DNA of 38,692 nt from Bacteroides sp. (GCA_014802435.1 JAAVCG010000025.1:1-38692), one strand, 5' to 3'; counted from the first letter of the stretch, positions 33,128 through 38,692 are shown. The notes: a model not told the origin generated them from the letters alone. Translations and numbers: made by a program.

Positions 33128-34329
33128 TTGAATCCCCTTTCTCCCGTCCGCTATATGTGATGGCCAAGCCCGCCGGCAGCCATTGTAACCTCGCGTGCTC
33201 TTATTGTTACTATCTCGATAAGCAGCGCCTATATAACCCTGACGACAAGAAGCACCTCATGAGCGACGAAATGCTCGAGCTCTACGTCAAAAACTATATT
33301 GAAGCACAAACCGGCGCCGACGTCTGCTTTACTTGGCATGGAGGCGAAACCCTCATGCGCCCCCTCTCTTTTTACAAAAAGGCCCTCGAACTCCAAAAAA
33401 AGTATGGCCGCGGACGCCGTATCCTCAACTGTCTCCAAACCAACGCCACTCTCCTCAATGAAGAGTGGTGTCGGTTTCTGAGGGACAATAACTGGCTCGT
33501 CGGGGTCAGCATTGACGGCCCTCAGAAGTTTCATGACGAGTATCGACGCTCGCGCGACGGTAAGCCCTCTTTCCTCAAGGTCATGAAAAGCATTCAGATG
33601 CTCAATGCCTATGGCGTGGAATGGAACGCCATGGCCGTTATCAATGACTATAACGCTGACCATCCCGAGGAGTTTTATGACTTCTTCAAGTCAATCGGCT
33701 GCCGTTACATCCAGTTTGCCCCTATCGTCGAGCGCCTCACTGACGCCGACGATATCGCCTCCCCGATTGAAAAAGGTGACCTCGCTGACTTCTCCGTATC
33801 GCCCGAACAATGGGGCGAATTCCTCTGCCGCCTCTTTGACCGCTGGGTCAAGGAAGACGTTGGCAAGGTCTTCATTCAGATTTTCGATGCCACTCTTGCC
33901 AACTGGGCCGGAGTGGAGCCCGGAGTCTGCACAATGGCTGAAACCTGCGGCCACGCCGCCGTGATGGAATATGACGGCACAGTCTATTGCTGTGACCACT
34001 TCGTCTTCCCCGAATATCGACTCGGAAATCTGCGCGACAAGACGTTTATTGAGATGATGTCGTCGCCCAAGCAGTTGGCCTTCGGAGCCTATAAACGTGA
34101 CTCCCTCGCCGAGCAATGTCGCAACTGTCAATGGCTCTTCGCCTGCCATGGCGAATGTCCCAAAAACCGCATTGCCCGCACCCCAAAAGGCGAACCAATC
34201 AACTACCTCTGTGAAGGCTATCGACGCTACTTCGCCCACGTAGCCCCCTACATGGACTTCATGAAAGCCGAACTCGACGCCCACCGCCCCCCCGCCAACG
34301 TCATGACTCAATTCACCCCCAAACAATAG
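33124..34329 (+). CDS. Radical SAM maturase, anaerobic sulfatase-maturating type (SPASM)
   Basis: The protein has 401 aa. The radical SAM cluster motif is GSHCNLACSYCYYLDKQ (CxxxCxxC, about residues 21-28). The C-terminal SPASM part has GVCTMAETCGHAAVMEYDG, VYCCDHFVFPEYRLGN, and a final CRNCQWLFACHGECPKNR with the auxiliary cluster Cys residues. This matches anSME, which turns a Cys or Ser of sulfatases into formylglycine. No sulfatase lies in the window, and the gene is coupled to the tricorn-like protease (ATGA), so another peptide substrate cannot be excluded. Confidence 0.9.
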   Translation: MIESPFSRPLYVMAKPAGSHCNLACSYCYYLDKQRLYNPDDKKHLMSDEMLELYVKNYIEAQTGADVCFTWHGGETLMRPLSFYKKALELQKKYGRGRRILNCLQTNATLLNEEWCRFLRDNNWLVGVSIDGPQKFHDEYRRSRDGKPSFLKVMKSIQMLNAYGVEWNAMAVINDYNADHPEEFYDFFKSIGCRYIQFAPIVERLTDADDIASPIEKGDLADFSVSPEQWGEFLCRLFDRWVKEDVGKVFIQIFDATLANWAGVEPGVCTMAETCGHAAVMEYDGTVYCCDHFVFPEYRLGNLRDKTFIEMMSSPKQLAFGAYKRDSLAEQCRNCQWLFACHGECPKNRIARTPKGEPINYLCEGYRRYFAHVAPYMDFMKAELDAHRPPANVMTQFTPKQ

Positions 34330-34484
34330 TTTAACAATAGTTTAACAATAGTTGAACAGTGGTTGAACAATGGTTGAACAATAGTTGACCCGCAGCAAAA
34401 CTGTTCAGCGAACGCAGTGAGCGGTTAAACCACCGTTAAACTTTAAACCTTAAGCCTTAAGCCTTAAACCCTAAACCTTCAACC
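34329..34484 (+). repeat. Leader array 5 and its inverted partner before tsaD
   Basis: Immediately after the maturase stop there are five 11-bp units of GTTTAACAATA and GTTGAACAGTG type (34329-34383). A short palindromic core follows with GCAAAAC and GTTCAGCGAAC. Then come one 11-mer TTAAACCACCG (34425-34435) and seven heptamers (34436-34484: TTAAACT, TTAAACC, two TTAAGCC, TTAAACC, CTAAACC, TTCAACC). Nine bases precede the ATG at 34494. Confidence 0.88.
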
Positions 34485-34493
34485 CCCCCCGAA

Positions 34494-35495
34494 ATGACTA
34501 TCCTCGCAATAGAATCCTCATGTGATGACACCTCCGCCGCCGTTGTGATCGACGGTATTCTCCGCAGCAATGTCATTGCCTCCCAAAGCGTCCACGAAGA
34601 ATATGGTGGTGTGGTCCCCGAACTCGCCTCCAGGGCCCATCAGCAAAACATCGTCCCGGTGGTTGACGCCGCTATCCGTCGCGCCGGAATCTCCAAGAAT
34701 GACCTCTCTGCAATCGCCTTCACCCGCGGCCCCGGACTCCTCGGCTCGCTCCTCGTCGGCACTTCGTTTGCCAAGGGGATGGCCCTCGGACTCGGAATCC
34801 CTCTCCTCGACGTTAACCATCTCCATGGCCATGTCCTATCCCATTTCGTCCGCGAAACCCCCGAACAGGAAGTCCCCGAATTCCCTTTCCTCTGCCTCCT
34901 TATTTCCGGCGGCAACTCCCAGATTATCTGGGTCAAAAGCCCCCGCGAAATGGAAATCCTCGGCAAGACAATCGACGATGCCGCCGGAGAAGCCTTCGAT
35001 AAATGCGCCAAGGTTATGGGTCTCCCTTACCCCGGCGGACCTCACATTGACCGTCTGGCCGCTGAAGGAAACCCCCTCGCTTTCAAATTCGCCAAACCCC
35101 ATATCCCCGGCCTTGATTACAGCTTCAGCGGACTCAAGACGAGCTTCCTCTATACCGTGCGCGACGGCCTCAAAAACGACCCCGATTTCATCGAAAATAA
35201 TCGCGCCGACCTCGCCGCCTCAATCCAAAAAGCTATCATTGACACCCTCCTGAAAAAGCTCGACCTCGCCGCAAAACAAACCGGAACCAAGGCAATTGCC
35301 ATCGGCGGAGGCGTCAGCGCCAACTCCGGAGTCCGGCAAGCCATTGCCGACTATTGCGCCGCCAACGGACTCAAAGCATGGATTCCTCAGCGAAAATTCA
35401 CCACTGACAATGCCGCAATGATTGCCATCGCCGCCGCCCTCGCTCCATCCCCGTGTCCCGTTGATGCCCCTCCCTTTGCCCGAGTAACAATCTAA
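34494..35495 (+). CDS. tsaD: tRNA N6-adenosine threonylcarbamoyltransferase
   Basis: The 333-aa protein transfers threonylcarbamoyl to A37 of ANN-decoding tRNAs, together with TsaB and TsaE. It has the ASKHA fold: MTILAIESSCDDTSAAVVID, GGVVPELASRAHQQNIVPVV, the metal-binding His pair in VNHLHGHVLSHF (about 107-118), LLISGGNSQIIWV, and the phosphate site AIGGGVSANSGVR, then FTTDNAAMIAIAA. The length is normal. Its ATG is preceded by array 5. Confidence 0.96.
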   Translation: MTILAIESSCDDTSAAVVIDGILRSNVIASQSVHEEYGGVVPELASRAHQQNIVPVVDAAIRRAGISKNDLSAIAFTRGPGLLGSLLVGTSFAKGMALGLGIPLLDVNHLHGHVLSHFVRETPEQEVPEFPFLCLLISGGNSQIIWVKSPREMEILGKTIDDAAGEAFDKCAKVMGLPYPGGPHIDRLAAEGNPLAFKFAKPHIPGLDYSFSGLKTSFLYTVRDGLKNDPDFIENNRADLAASIQKAIIDTLLKKLDLAAKQTGTKAIAIGGGVSANSGVRQAIADYCAANGLKAWIPQRKFTTDNAAMIAIAAALAPSPCPVDAPPFARVTI

Positions 35496-35497
35496 CC

Positions 35498-35542
35498 CAG
35501 AAAAATTTTATCAAAAAAACTTGCAAGTCTCAGAAAAATTTT
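35498..35542 (+). repeat. 12-bp direct repeat 33 bp apart upstream of the SRP RNA
   Basis: CAGAAAAATTTT occurs at 35498-35509 and 35531-35542. The second copy ends just before the -7 box. The 33-bp period puts both on the same face of the helix. Confidence 0.6.
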
Positions 35543-35551
35543 GTAACTTTG
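35521..35551 (+). promoter_or_regulatory. SRP RNA promoter
   Basis: TTG at 35521-35523 and TAACTTTG at 35544-35551, 20 bp apart. The RNA 5' end near 35557 follows at the expected distance. Confidence 0.75.
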
Positions 35552-35556
35552 CAGCC

Positions 35557-35654
35557 GGGTAAGTCCTATACGACCAGCTCCCCGCGAATTCCGCCAGGTC
35601 TTGATCGAAGCAACGGTAACGGGTTGTAGCAGGTGCGATGTGGGGAGCTTACCC
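35557..35654 (+). ncRNA. ffs: Bacterial small SRP RNA (4.5S RNA)
   Basis: A 98-nt hairpin RNA closed by GGGTAAG with CTTACCC. The apical domain contains the two sides of the Ffh-binding internal loop: CCAGGTC (around 35595) and GAAGCAACGG (around 35607). CAGG opposite AGCA is the universally kept M-domain site. The outer stem, the -7 box at the right distance and a T run directly after the closing stem support the ends. The capping loop (TTGA region) is not the usual GGAA, so the tip may be unusual. The RNA pairs with Ffh to target membrane proteins. Confidence 0.88.
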
Positions 35655-35665
35655 TCTTTTTTTTG
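35641..35665 (+). terminator. Terminator of the SRP RNA
   Basis: The closing stem of the RNA ends with CTTACCC at 35654 and is followed by a T-rich tract of about ten bases. The tract ends about five bases before the ATG of the methyltransferase gene. Confidence 0.7.
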
Positions 35666-35669
35666 CCTT

Positions 35670-36212
35670 ATGACCAACACTAAAAAAACTATCCAAGACC
35701 TCGCCAGAATCTCCACTGAAGAATTCCGCGCCAAAAATAAATTCCCCATAGCGGTGATTCTCGACAATATCCGCTCCCTTAACAATATCGGCTCAATCTT
35801 CCGCTCCTCTGATGCTTTCGCCGTCAGCAAAATCGCCCTCTGCGGAATCACGGCCACTCCCCCCTCCGTCGAAATCCATAAAACGGCCCTCGGCGCCGAA
35901 AACTCCGTCGACTGGACCTACTATCCATCCACCCTCGATGCCATCGCCGACCTCCGCAAGCAAGGATTCACAATCTGCGCCGTCGAACAATGTCAGGGAA
36001 GCATCTCCCTCGAAAAATTCGCCCCGGACCCCGCCCGAAAATACGCCATCATCATGGGCCACGAAGTCTATGGCGTAGACCAAGCCGCCGTTGATGCCGC
36101 CGACCTCTGCCTCGAAATCCCTCAGTTTGGAACTAAACACTCACTCAACGTCGCCGTAACCACCGGAATTATCCTCTGGCACCTAACTGCTGCCCTCCTC
36201 AACCAAAAATAA
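35670..36212 (+). CDS. TrmH/SpoU family RNA 2'-O-methyltransferase
   Basis: The protein has 180 aa from the ATG at 35670; the frame is open upstream, but that part would be translated SRP RNA. The SPOUT core is complete: motif 1 ILDNIRSLNNIGSIFRSSDAF, motif 2 AIIMGHEVYGVDQAAVDAAD and motif 3 LEIPQFGTKHSLNVAVTTGI, which together form the trefoil knot that binds SAM. There is no N-terminal L30e-type domain, so it is the short form resembling TrmH or TrmL. The target is probably a tRNA or rRNA ribose. With the SRP RNA terminator ending at its start, expression probably relies on read-through. Confidence 0.88.
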   Translation: MTNTKKTIQDLARISTEEFRAKNKFPIAVILDNIRSLNNIGSIFRSSDAFAVSKIALCGITATPPSVEIHKTALGAENSVDWTYYPSTLDAIADLRKQGFTICAVEQCQGSISLEKFAPDPARKYAIIMGHEVYGVDQAAVDAADLCLEIPQFGTKHSLNVAVTTGIILWHLTAALLNQK

Positions 36213-36289
36213 TCTGTTTTCCTATCCGCCTATAATAGTGCAGGTTAGGGTAGGGGACTAAAAAAACTTTAAAAAAAGTTACAAAAAAA

Positions 36290-36321
36290 TTTGCACAGTT
36301 CGGAAATTTGCCGTAACTTTG
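36290..36321 (+). promoter_or_regulatory. tRNA-Lys promoter
   Basis: TTTG at 36290-36293 and TAACTTTG at 36314-36321 are 20 bp apart, with the mature tRNA starting 26 nt further on. Confidence 0.75.
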
Positions 36322-36347
36322 CAGTGCAAAAAGCGAAACAAAACGCT

Positions 36348-36420
36348 GACTCCGTAGCTCAGTTGGTAGAGCAACTGACTCTTAATCAGTGGGTCGAGAG
36401 TTCGAGCCTCTCCGGGGTCA
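36348..36420 (+). tRNA. tRNA-Lys (anticodon CTT)
   Basis: The 73-nt cloverleaf has acceptor GACTCCG with CGGGGTC, a D arm GCTCAGTTGGTAGAGC, the anticodon arm ACTGA CTCTTAA TCAGT giving CTT, and the T arm GAGAGTTCGAGCCTCTC. The discriminator is A and CCA is not encoded. A terminator-like hairpin follows. The gene content beyond it is accessory, and tRNA 3' ends are common integration sites; I see no second copy of this 3' end within the window. Confidence 0.95.
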
Positions 36421-36426
36421 CTTGAT

Positions 36427-36467
36427 AAATTCCCAATATGTTGAAAATCAGCATTTTGGGAATTTTT
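36427..36467 (+). terminator. Terminator after tRNA-Lys
   Basis: AAATTCCCAA and TTGGGAATTT form a 10-bp stem ending in a T run at 36463-36467, seven bases past the tRNA. Confidence 0.75.
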
Positions 36468-36566
36468 CATTTACATTTTTGTCCTCGTTTTGTCCTCCTG
36501 GTGAATGATTAAACGCCGCTCTATTCACATAGAACGACGCCGGAACTAAATTTATAAAGTTACTTC

Positions 36567-36845
36567 TTATGAGCTTGCAATGCCGACGAGGTCGGCCCGG
36601 ATTAGTATCCGCTCAATGTCGGCGGCGGCTGTTTTGCCTATGCGCTTAATCTGTCCTAACCCTGAGCGGTAAATCCTCAATAAGTCGGCCACGGTCTTAA
36701 CGCCTGCATCCGCCAACGGATACAGATGGCGGGCGGGAATATCTAAGGTGACGACGGAGGCCGAAAGCAACGCCGCCACATGGTGCAGGGGTTCATCGTA
36801 CTTGGCGGAAAATATTCTGCGCGGGTCAGGTGGGGTTGTTTCCAT
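36567..36845 (-). CDS. Free-standing RNA polymerase alpha-CTD-like protein
   Basis: The protein has 92 aa. Residues about 35-85 (LDIPARHLYPLADAGVKTVA, then DLLRIYRSGLGQIKRIGKTA and ADIERIL) follow the alpha C-terminal domain: helix 1 LxLSxRAYNCL, AGI/V-xT, DLL, the helix-hairpin-helix LGKKS element and E-I. The Arg equivalent to E. coli alpha R265, the main UP-element contact, is kept (PARHL). The Lys-Ser after LGK is Thr-Ala. Residues 1-33 are a Pro/Arg-rich tail in place of the linker. There is no alpha N-terminal domain. Its own promoter (TAACTTTG, 36850-36857) abuts the ATG. It may alternatively be a general helix-hairpin-helix DNA binder. Confidence 0.7.
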   Translation of the reverse strand: METTPPDPRRIFSAKYDEPLHHVAALLSASVVTLDIPARHLYPLADAGVKTVADLLRIYRSGLGQIKRIGKTAAADIERILIRADLVGIASS

Positions 36846-36849
36846 GCTT

Positions 36850-36880
36850 CAAAGTTAGAAAAATTCCGTCTATCGGCAAA
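36850..36880 (-). promoter_or_regulatory. Promoter of the alpha-CTD-like gene
   Basis: Minus strand: TTTG (36877-36880), 19 bp, TAACTTTG (36850-36857), then four nt to the ATG at 36845. A leaderless transcript is predicted. Confidence 0.7.
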
Positions 36881-36882
36881 AT

Positions 36883-36914
36883 ATGGGCCTATTCCCGGAA
36901 CTGAATAGGCCCAT
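36883..36914 (-). terminator. 12-bp hairpin, probable terminator of the sigma factor gene
   Basis: ATGGGCCTATTC and GAATAGGCCCAT flank an 8-base loop. On the minus strand a short ATTTT tract follows, giving a weak terminator between the sigma and alpha-CTD-like genes. An imperfect second hairpin lies at about 36927-36966. Confidence 0.55.
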
Positions 36915-37013
36915 AGCATCAGAGTTGCCGCCCGATGATGGTCTTTTGATGATGAGCGGGTGACAAAGTATTTACTAAAGTTTGGCGTTCTTTATTCACT
37001 CGCATAGGAAAAT

Positions 37014-37547
37014 TTAATCGGGTTTCTTTGCATACATGCGGACCCGTTTGCACCGGGTTGCACTTATTCCCAAAATCAGGGCCAGCCGCCTGGCGCATTT
37101 ATCAATCCGGGCCATTGCGGTAGCCGGGCTTCTGAATCCGCAACGGGCGGCAATTTCGGGGTAATTATAACCCTCGGCAAATAGGTGGGCCTCTTGGTTG
37201 AGATTGGCAAGTACCATCGACAACTGCAGCTCATTGTCGGGGCTGCGTTCTGATGAGGCCGGAGTCTGTTCAATCATAAGCTCGTTGAATGCCGCCATGT
37301 CGGGACAGGTCGTTAATTGCGCAAGACGGTTTTTTATAGTGTTGTTGACGATAACACAGGCCCACGGCAACAAATCACCCTTCGCCGGGTCGTAACTGTC
37401 GGCGAAACGCAACATTTTAAGACAGGCCGACTGCATTATATCCTTCCACTCGTCGGCAAGTCCATAAAAGGCCGAGTTACGACGGGCGACTCTTTCAATA
37501 ACCGGAAGCCATTCCGTCAGTAACTTGTCAAATTCCGGTCGTTGCAT
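37014..37547 (-). CDS. Orphan sigma-70 family RNA polymerase sigma factor
   Basis: The protein has 177 aa. Region 2 is at about residues 12-75 (AFYGLADEWKDIMQSACLKM, then FADSYDPAKGDLLPWACVIV, then NNTIKNRL); the WKDIMQSACLKM helix and PWACVIVNNTIKNRL are the core-binding and promoter-melting helices. Region 4 is at about 110-165 (LANLNQEAHLFAEGYNYPEI, then AARCGFRSPATAMARIDKCA), a helix-turn-helix for the -35 element. No anti-sigma gene is adjacent. It overlaps the coiled-coil gene upstream by 20 nt. It resembles sigma-like proteins of Bacteroidota phages and conjugative elements rather than ECF factors with partners. Confidence 0.82.
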   Translation of the reverse strand: MQRPEFDKLLTEWLPVIERVARRNSAFYGLADEWKDIMQSACLKMLRFADSYDPAKGDLLPWACVIVNNTIKNRLAQLTTCPDMAAFNELMIEQTPASSERSPDNELQLSMVLANLNQEAHLFAEGYNYPEIAARCGFRSPATAMARIDKCARRLALILGISATRCKRVRMYAKKPD

Positions 37548-37788
37548 AGCGCTCTCTGATTCTTTCGGCCTCCTCCTGGGCCAGTTGTTTAAGGTTCATT
37601 GCGGAAAAGCGGAGGCGGTTAATCGCTGAGTCCATCTCCAACTCATTAATGGCGTCTATTTTCGCCTGGAGGCGGTTCATGCGGACGTGTATGCGGTTGA
37701 GATCTGAGAGGATTATGTCTAACTTGTCCTCCATACGGCGGAGGCGGTGGGTTGTGCCGTTCGGTCGGCGGTACTTGTTATTTTTCAT
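37528..37788 (-). CDS. Small coiled-coil protein
   Basis: The protein has 86 aa and I do not recognise a family. A basic N-terminus (MKNNKYRRPNGTTHRLRRME) leads into a heptad pattern (DKLDIILSDLNRIHVRMNRL, then QAKIDAINELE) and a second charged helix to the end. No signal or membrane segment is present. The 20-nt overlap with the sigma gene suggests coupled translation. A regulator or binding partner of the sigma factor is possible but rests on position only. Confidence 0.65.
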   Translation of the reverse strand: MKNNKYRRPNGTTHRLRRMEDKLDIILSDLNRIHVRMNRLQAKIDAINELEMDSAINRLRFSAMNLKQLAQEEAERIRERYATTGI

Positions 37789-37813
37789 TGTTGGTAATAT
37801 TTGATTGGTTCGG

Positions 37814-37821
37814 GAAAGTTA
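37814..37821 (-). promoter_or_regulatory. Weak -7-like box (TAACTTTC)
   Basis: One mismatch from TAnnTTTG, 26 nt upstream of the coiled-coil gene start at 37788. A GC-rich hairpin lies directly upstream. Confidence 0.35.
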
Positions 37822-37822
37822 G

Positions 37823-37874
37823 GGCACCGGAAAGGCCTGGAGGCGGCTGCGTCGCCGCCGGGTCCCTCCGTGCC
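37823..37874. repeat. GC-rich structured segment
   Basis: GGCAC and GTGCC close a region with an inner GGCGGC, TGCGTC, GCCGCC hairpin and further pairing arms. It follows the DUF2693-like gene on the minus strand and may act as its 3' end structure. Confidence 0.5.
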
Positions 37875-37883
37875 GTCGGTTGA

Positions 37884-38216
37884 TTAATTCAGGGCGTAGA
37901 GGTTTGCCTTTTTAAAGCACCGCCACTCCTGCTTCTCGGTGTCAAAGTAGGTTTGCACCGTGTCGTTAGCCCGGCGGGTGGAGGTCCCGGCGGTGGCGGG
38001 TGTCAACTTCTCGGCAAGTGTGCCGTAGGCTTCGCGGATTGTGCCGTCTACCTTACGGAAGTAGAAACGGACGATGCGGCTGCTCATGGCGGCGCGGAGC
38101 TTGATATTGCGCCATGCGATTGTGAGGGCTTCAGAGAGTGAGAGGCCGTTGCGCTTTACAAACTGCCATGCGAGGCTCATCACGTTACGGAGGGTGGATT
38201 TTCTTTCGTTGCTCAT
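37884..38216 (-). CDS. DUF2693-like SH3 beta-barrel protein
   Basis: The protein has 110 aa. Residues 1-42 are helical with MSLAWQFVKRNGLSLSEALT and AWRNIKLRAAM, followed by a compact beta part: RIVRFYFRKVDGTIREAYGT and VQTYFDTEKQEWRCFKKANL. This two-part plan is that of small DUF2693 proteins (SH3-like barrel) that are frequent in Bacteroidota phages and conjugative elements. Function unknown. It is divergently transcribed from the XRE regulator, sharing a 197-bp intergenic region. Confidence 0.68.
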   Translation of the reverse strand: MSNERKSTLRNVMSLAWQFVKRNGLSLSEALTIAWRNIKLRAAMSSRIVRFYFRKVDGTIREAYGTLAEKLTPATAGTSTRRANDTVQTYFDTEKQEWRCFKKANLYALN

Positions 38217-38266
38217 TGTTCCGGGGTTTTATTGATTGTTATACGTATTGTTTGTTTTTGACTCTG

Positions 38267-38298
38267 CAAAGTTAACTATAAGTTTAATAACTTCCAAA
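38267..38298 (-). promoter_or_regulatory. Promoter of the DUF2693-like gene
   Basis: Minus strand: TTTG (38295-38298), 20 bp, TAACTTTG (38267-38274); leader of about 45 nt. Confidence 0.72.
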
Positions 38299-38311
38299 TT
38301 TTTGAGCGAAA

Positions 38312-38367
38312 AAAATTAGCTATATTGTTATTTTTTTTGTTTCCAATTAAAAAATGTGGCTAATTTT
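38312..38367. promoter_or_regulatory. Inverted repeat between divergent promoters, candidate operator
   Basis: AAAATTAGC (38312-38320) and GCTAATTTT (38359-38367) are perfect inverted 9-bp arms 38 bp apart. The right arm ends four bases before the -7 box of the XRE gene. Confidence 0.45.
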
Positions 38368-38370
38368 AAC

Positions 38371-38378
38371 TATCTTTG
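38371..38378 (+). promoter_or_regulatory. -7 box of the XRE gene
   Basis: TATCTTTG on the plus strand, 35 nt before the ATG at 38414. Confidence 0.6.
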
Positions 38379-38413
38379 CACCGGAAATCCGATATAACAA
38401 TAACTATAACACT

Positions 38414-38668
38414 ATGTCTGAATTTAGAATTAAAGAAATTTGTAAAGAGAAAGGCATCACTCAAAAAGAGTTGGCCGAAAAGATCGGCATCTCTGCCGTT
38501 GGTCTTGCAAAAGCATTAGCCGGTAATACTACCATCGGCACCCTTGACAAAATCGCCTCCGCGTTGGGGGTGCCGGTCTCGGAGCTGTTTGAGGCTCCCC
38601 AATCAGGGGAAGCCGTAATAACCTGCCCCCATTGTGGTAAGCCCATAACCTTACATGTAGAGAAATAA
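38414..38668 (+). CDS. XRE-family regulator with a zinc-ribbon-like tail
   Basis: The protein has 84 aa from the ATG at 38414; the frame is open 20 codons upstream, but the -7 box lies inside that part. Residues 1-60 form a Cro/C1-type helix-turn-helix (CKEKGITQKELAEKIGISAV, then IGTLDKIASALGVPVSELFE). The tail CPHCGKPI holds one CxxC knuckle, half of a usual zinc ribbon, so metal binding would need a dimer. It probably represses itself and the divergent DUF2693-like gene through the intergenic inverted repeat. Confidence 0.85.
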   Translation: MSEFRIKEICKEKGITQKELAEKIGISAVGLAKALAGNTTIGTLDKIASALGVPVSELFEAPQSGEAVITCPHCGKPITLHVEK

Positions 38669-38692
38669 TCATCGGTGGGTAAGTTCCTGGTA

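Noticed and set aside
35492-35857. 121-codon minus-strand frame
   Set aside because: Antisense to the SRP RNA and the methyltransferase gene, with no family resemblance.
36279-36470. 63-codon minus-strand frame containing GEARTLDPLIKSQLLYQLSYG-like text
   Set aside because: This phrase is the familiar false translation of a tRNA antisense strand; tRNA-Lys occupies 36348-36420.

Overview
The window looks like chromosomal DNA of a member of Bacteroidales, probably Muribaculaceae-like. The reasons are a moderately GC-rich, gene-dense sequence with many TAnnTTTG -7 boxes and TTTG -33 boxes typical of Bacteroidota, lineage-restricted families (DUF4293-like, DUF4923-like, a DAHP synthase/chorismate mutase type II fusion), and a C-terminal tail of the DLQGRR type on a secreted protein. 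The family-level placement is inference.

Layout. 1-113 is the start of a glycosyltransferase that runs off the left edge. 114-1138 has no gene and carries a cluster of palindromes. A tRNA-Gln (1139-1209) lies just downstream of a tight minus-strand operon (6678 to 1258): glnS, a TPR protein, a SPOR protein, folE, a DUF4293-like membrane protein and a GT2 glycosyltransferase. Next come menA, tyrA and the DAHP synthase/chorismate mutase gene (9478 to 6755), all using or feeding chorismate, then hflX and a YitT-family gene. From 11925 the plus strand carries an acidic protein of unknown function, rsmI, two lipoproteins, a TrkH/TrkA potassium uptake pair, and a tripartite efflux operon (TolC, adaptor, MacB-type ATPase and permease) ending in a two-way terminator. 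Opposite lies a large secreted protein.

25363-26414 is an islet: a HEPN/MNT toxin-antitoxin pair between two 112-bp direct repeats that are copies of the 3' end of the adjacent GNAT acetyltransferase gene. Then come aroA, a ZnuB-like permease, a tricorn-like protease coupled to a radical SAM maturase, tsaD, SRP RNA, an RNA methyltransferase and tRNA-Lys. Beyond tRNA-Lys the content changes to small accessory genes: a free-standing RNA polymerase alpha-CTD-like protein, an orphan sigma factor, a coiled-coil protein, a DUF2693-like protein and a divergent XRE regulator with a zinc-ribbon-like tail. This looks like the edge of a mobile element.

The most unusual points are: (1) arrays of a TTMAACC unit, repeated at 7-bp and 11-bp period, directly in front of five start codons and always in the sense orientation; (2) the repeat-flanked HEPN/MNT islet; (3) the pairing of an orphan alpha-CTD with an orphan sigma factor; (4) several -7 boxes so close to start codons that the mRNAs should be leaderless or nearly so.
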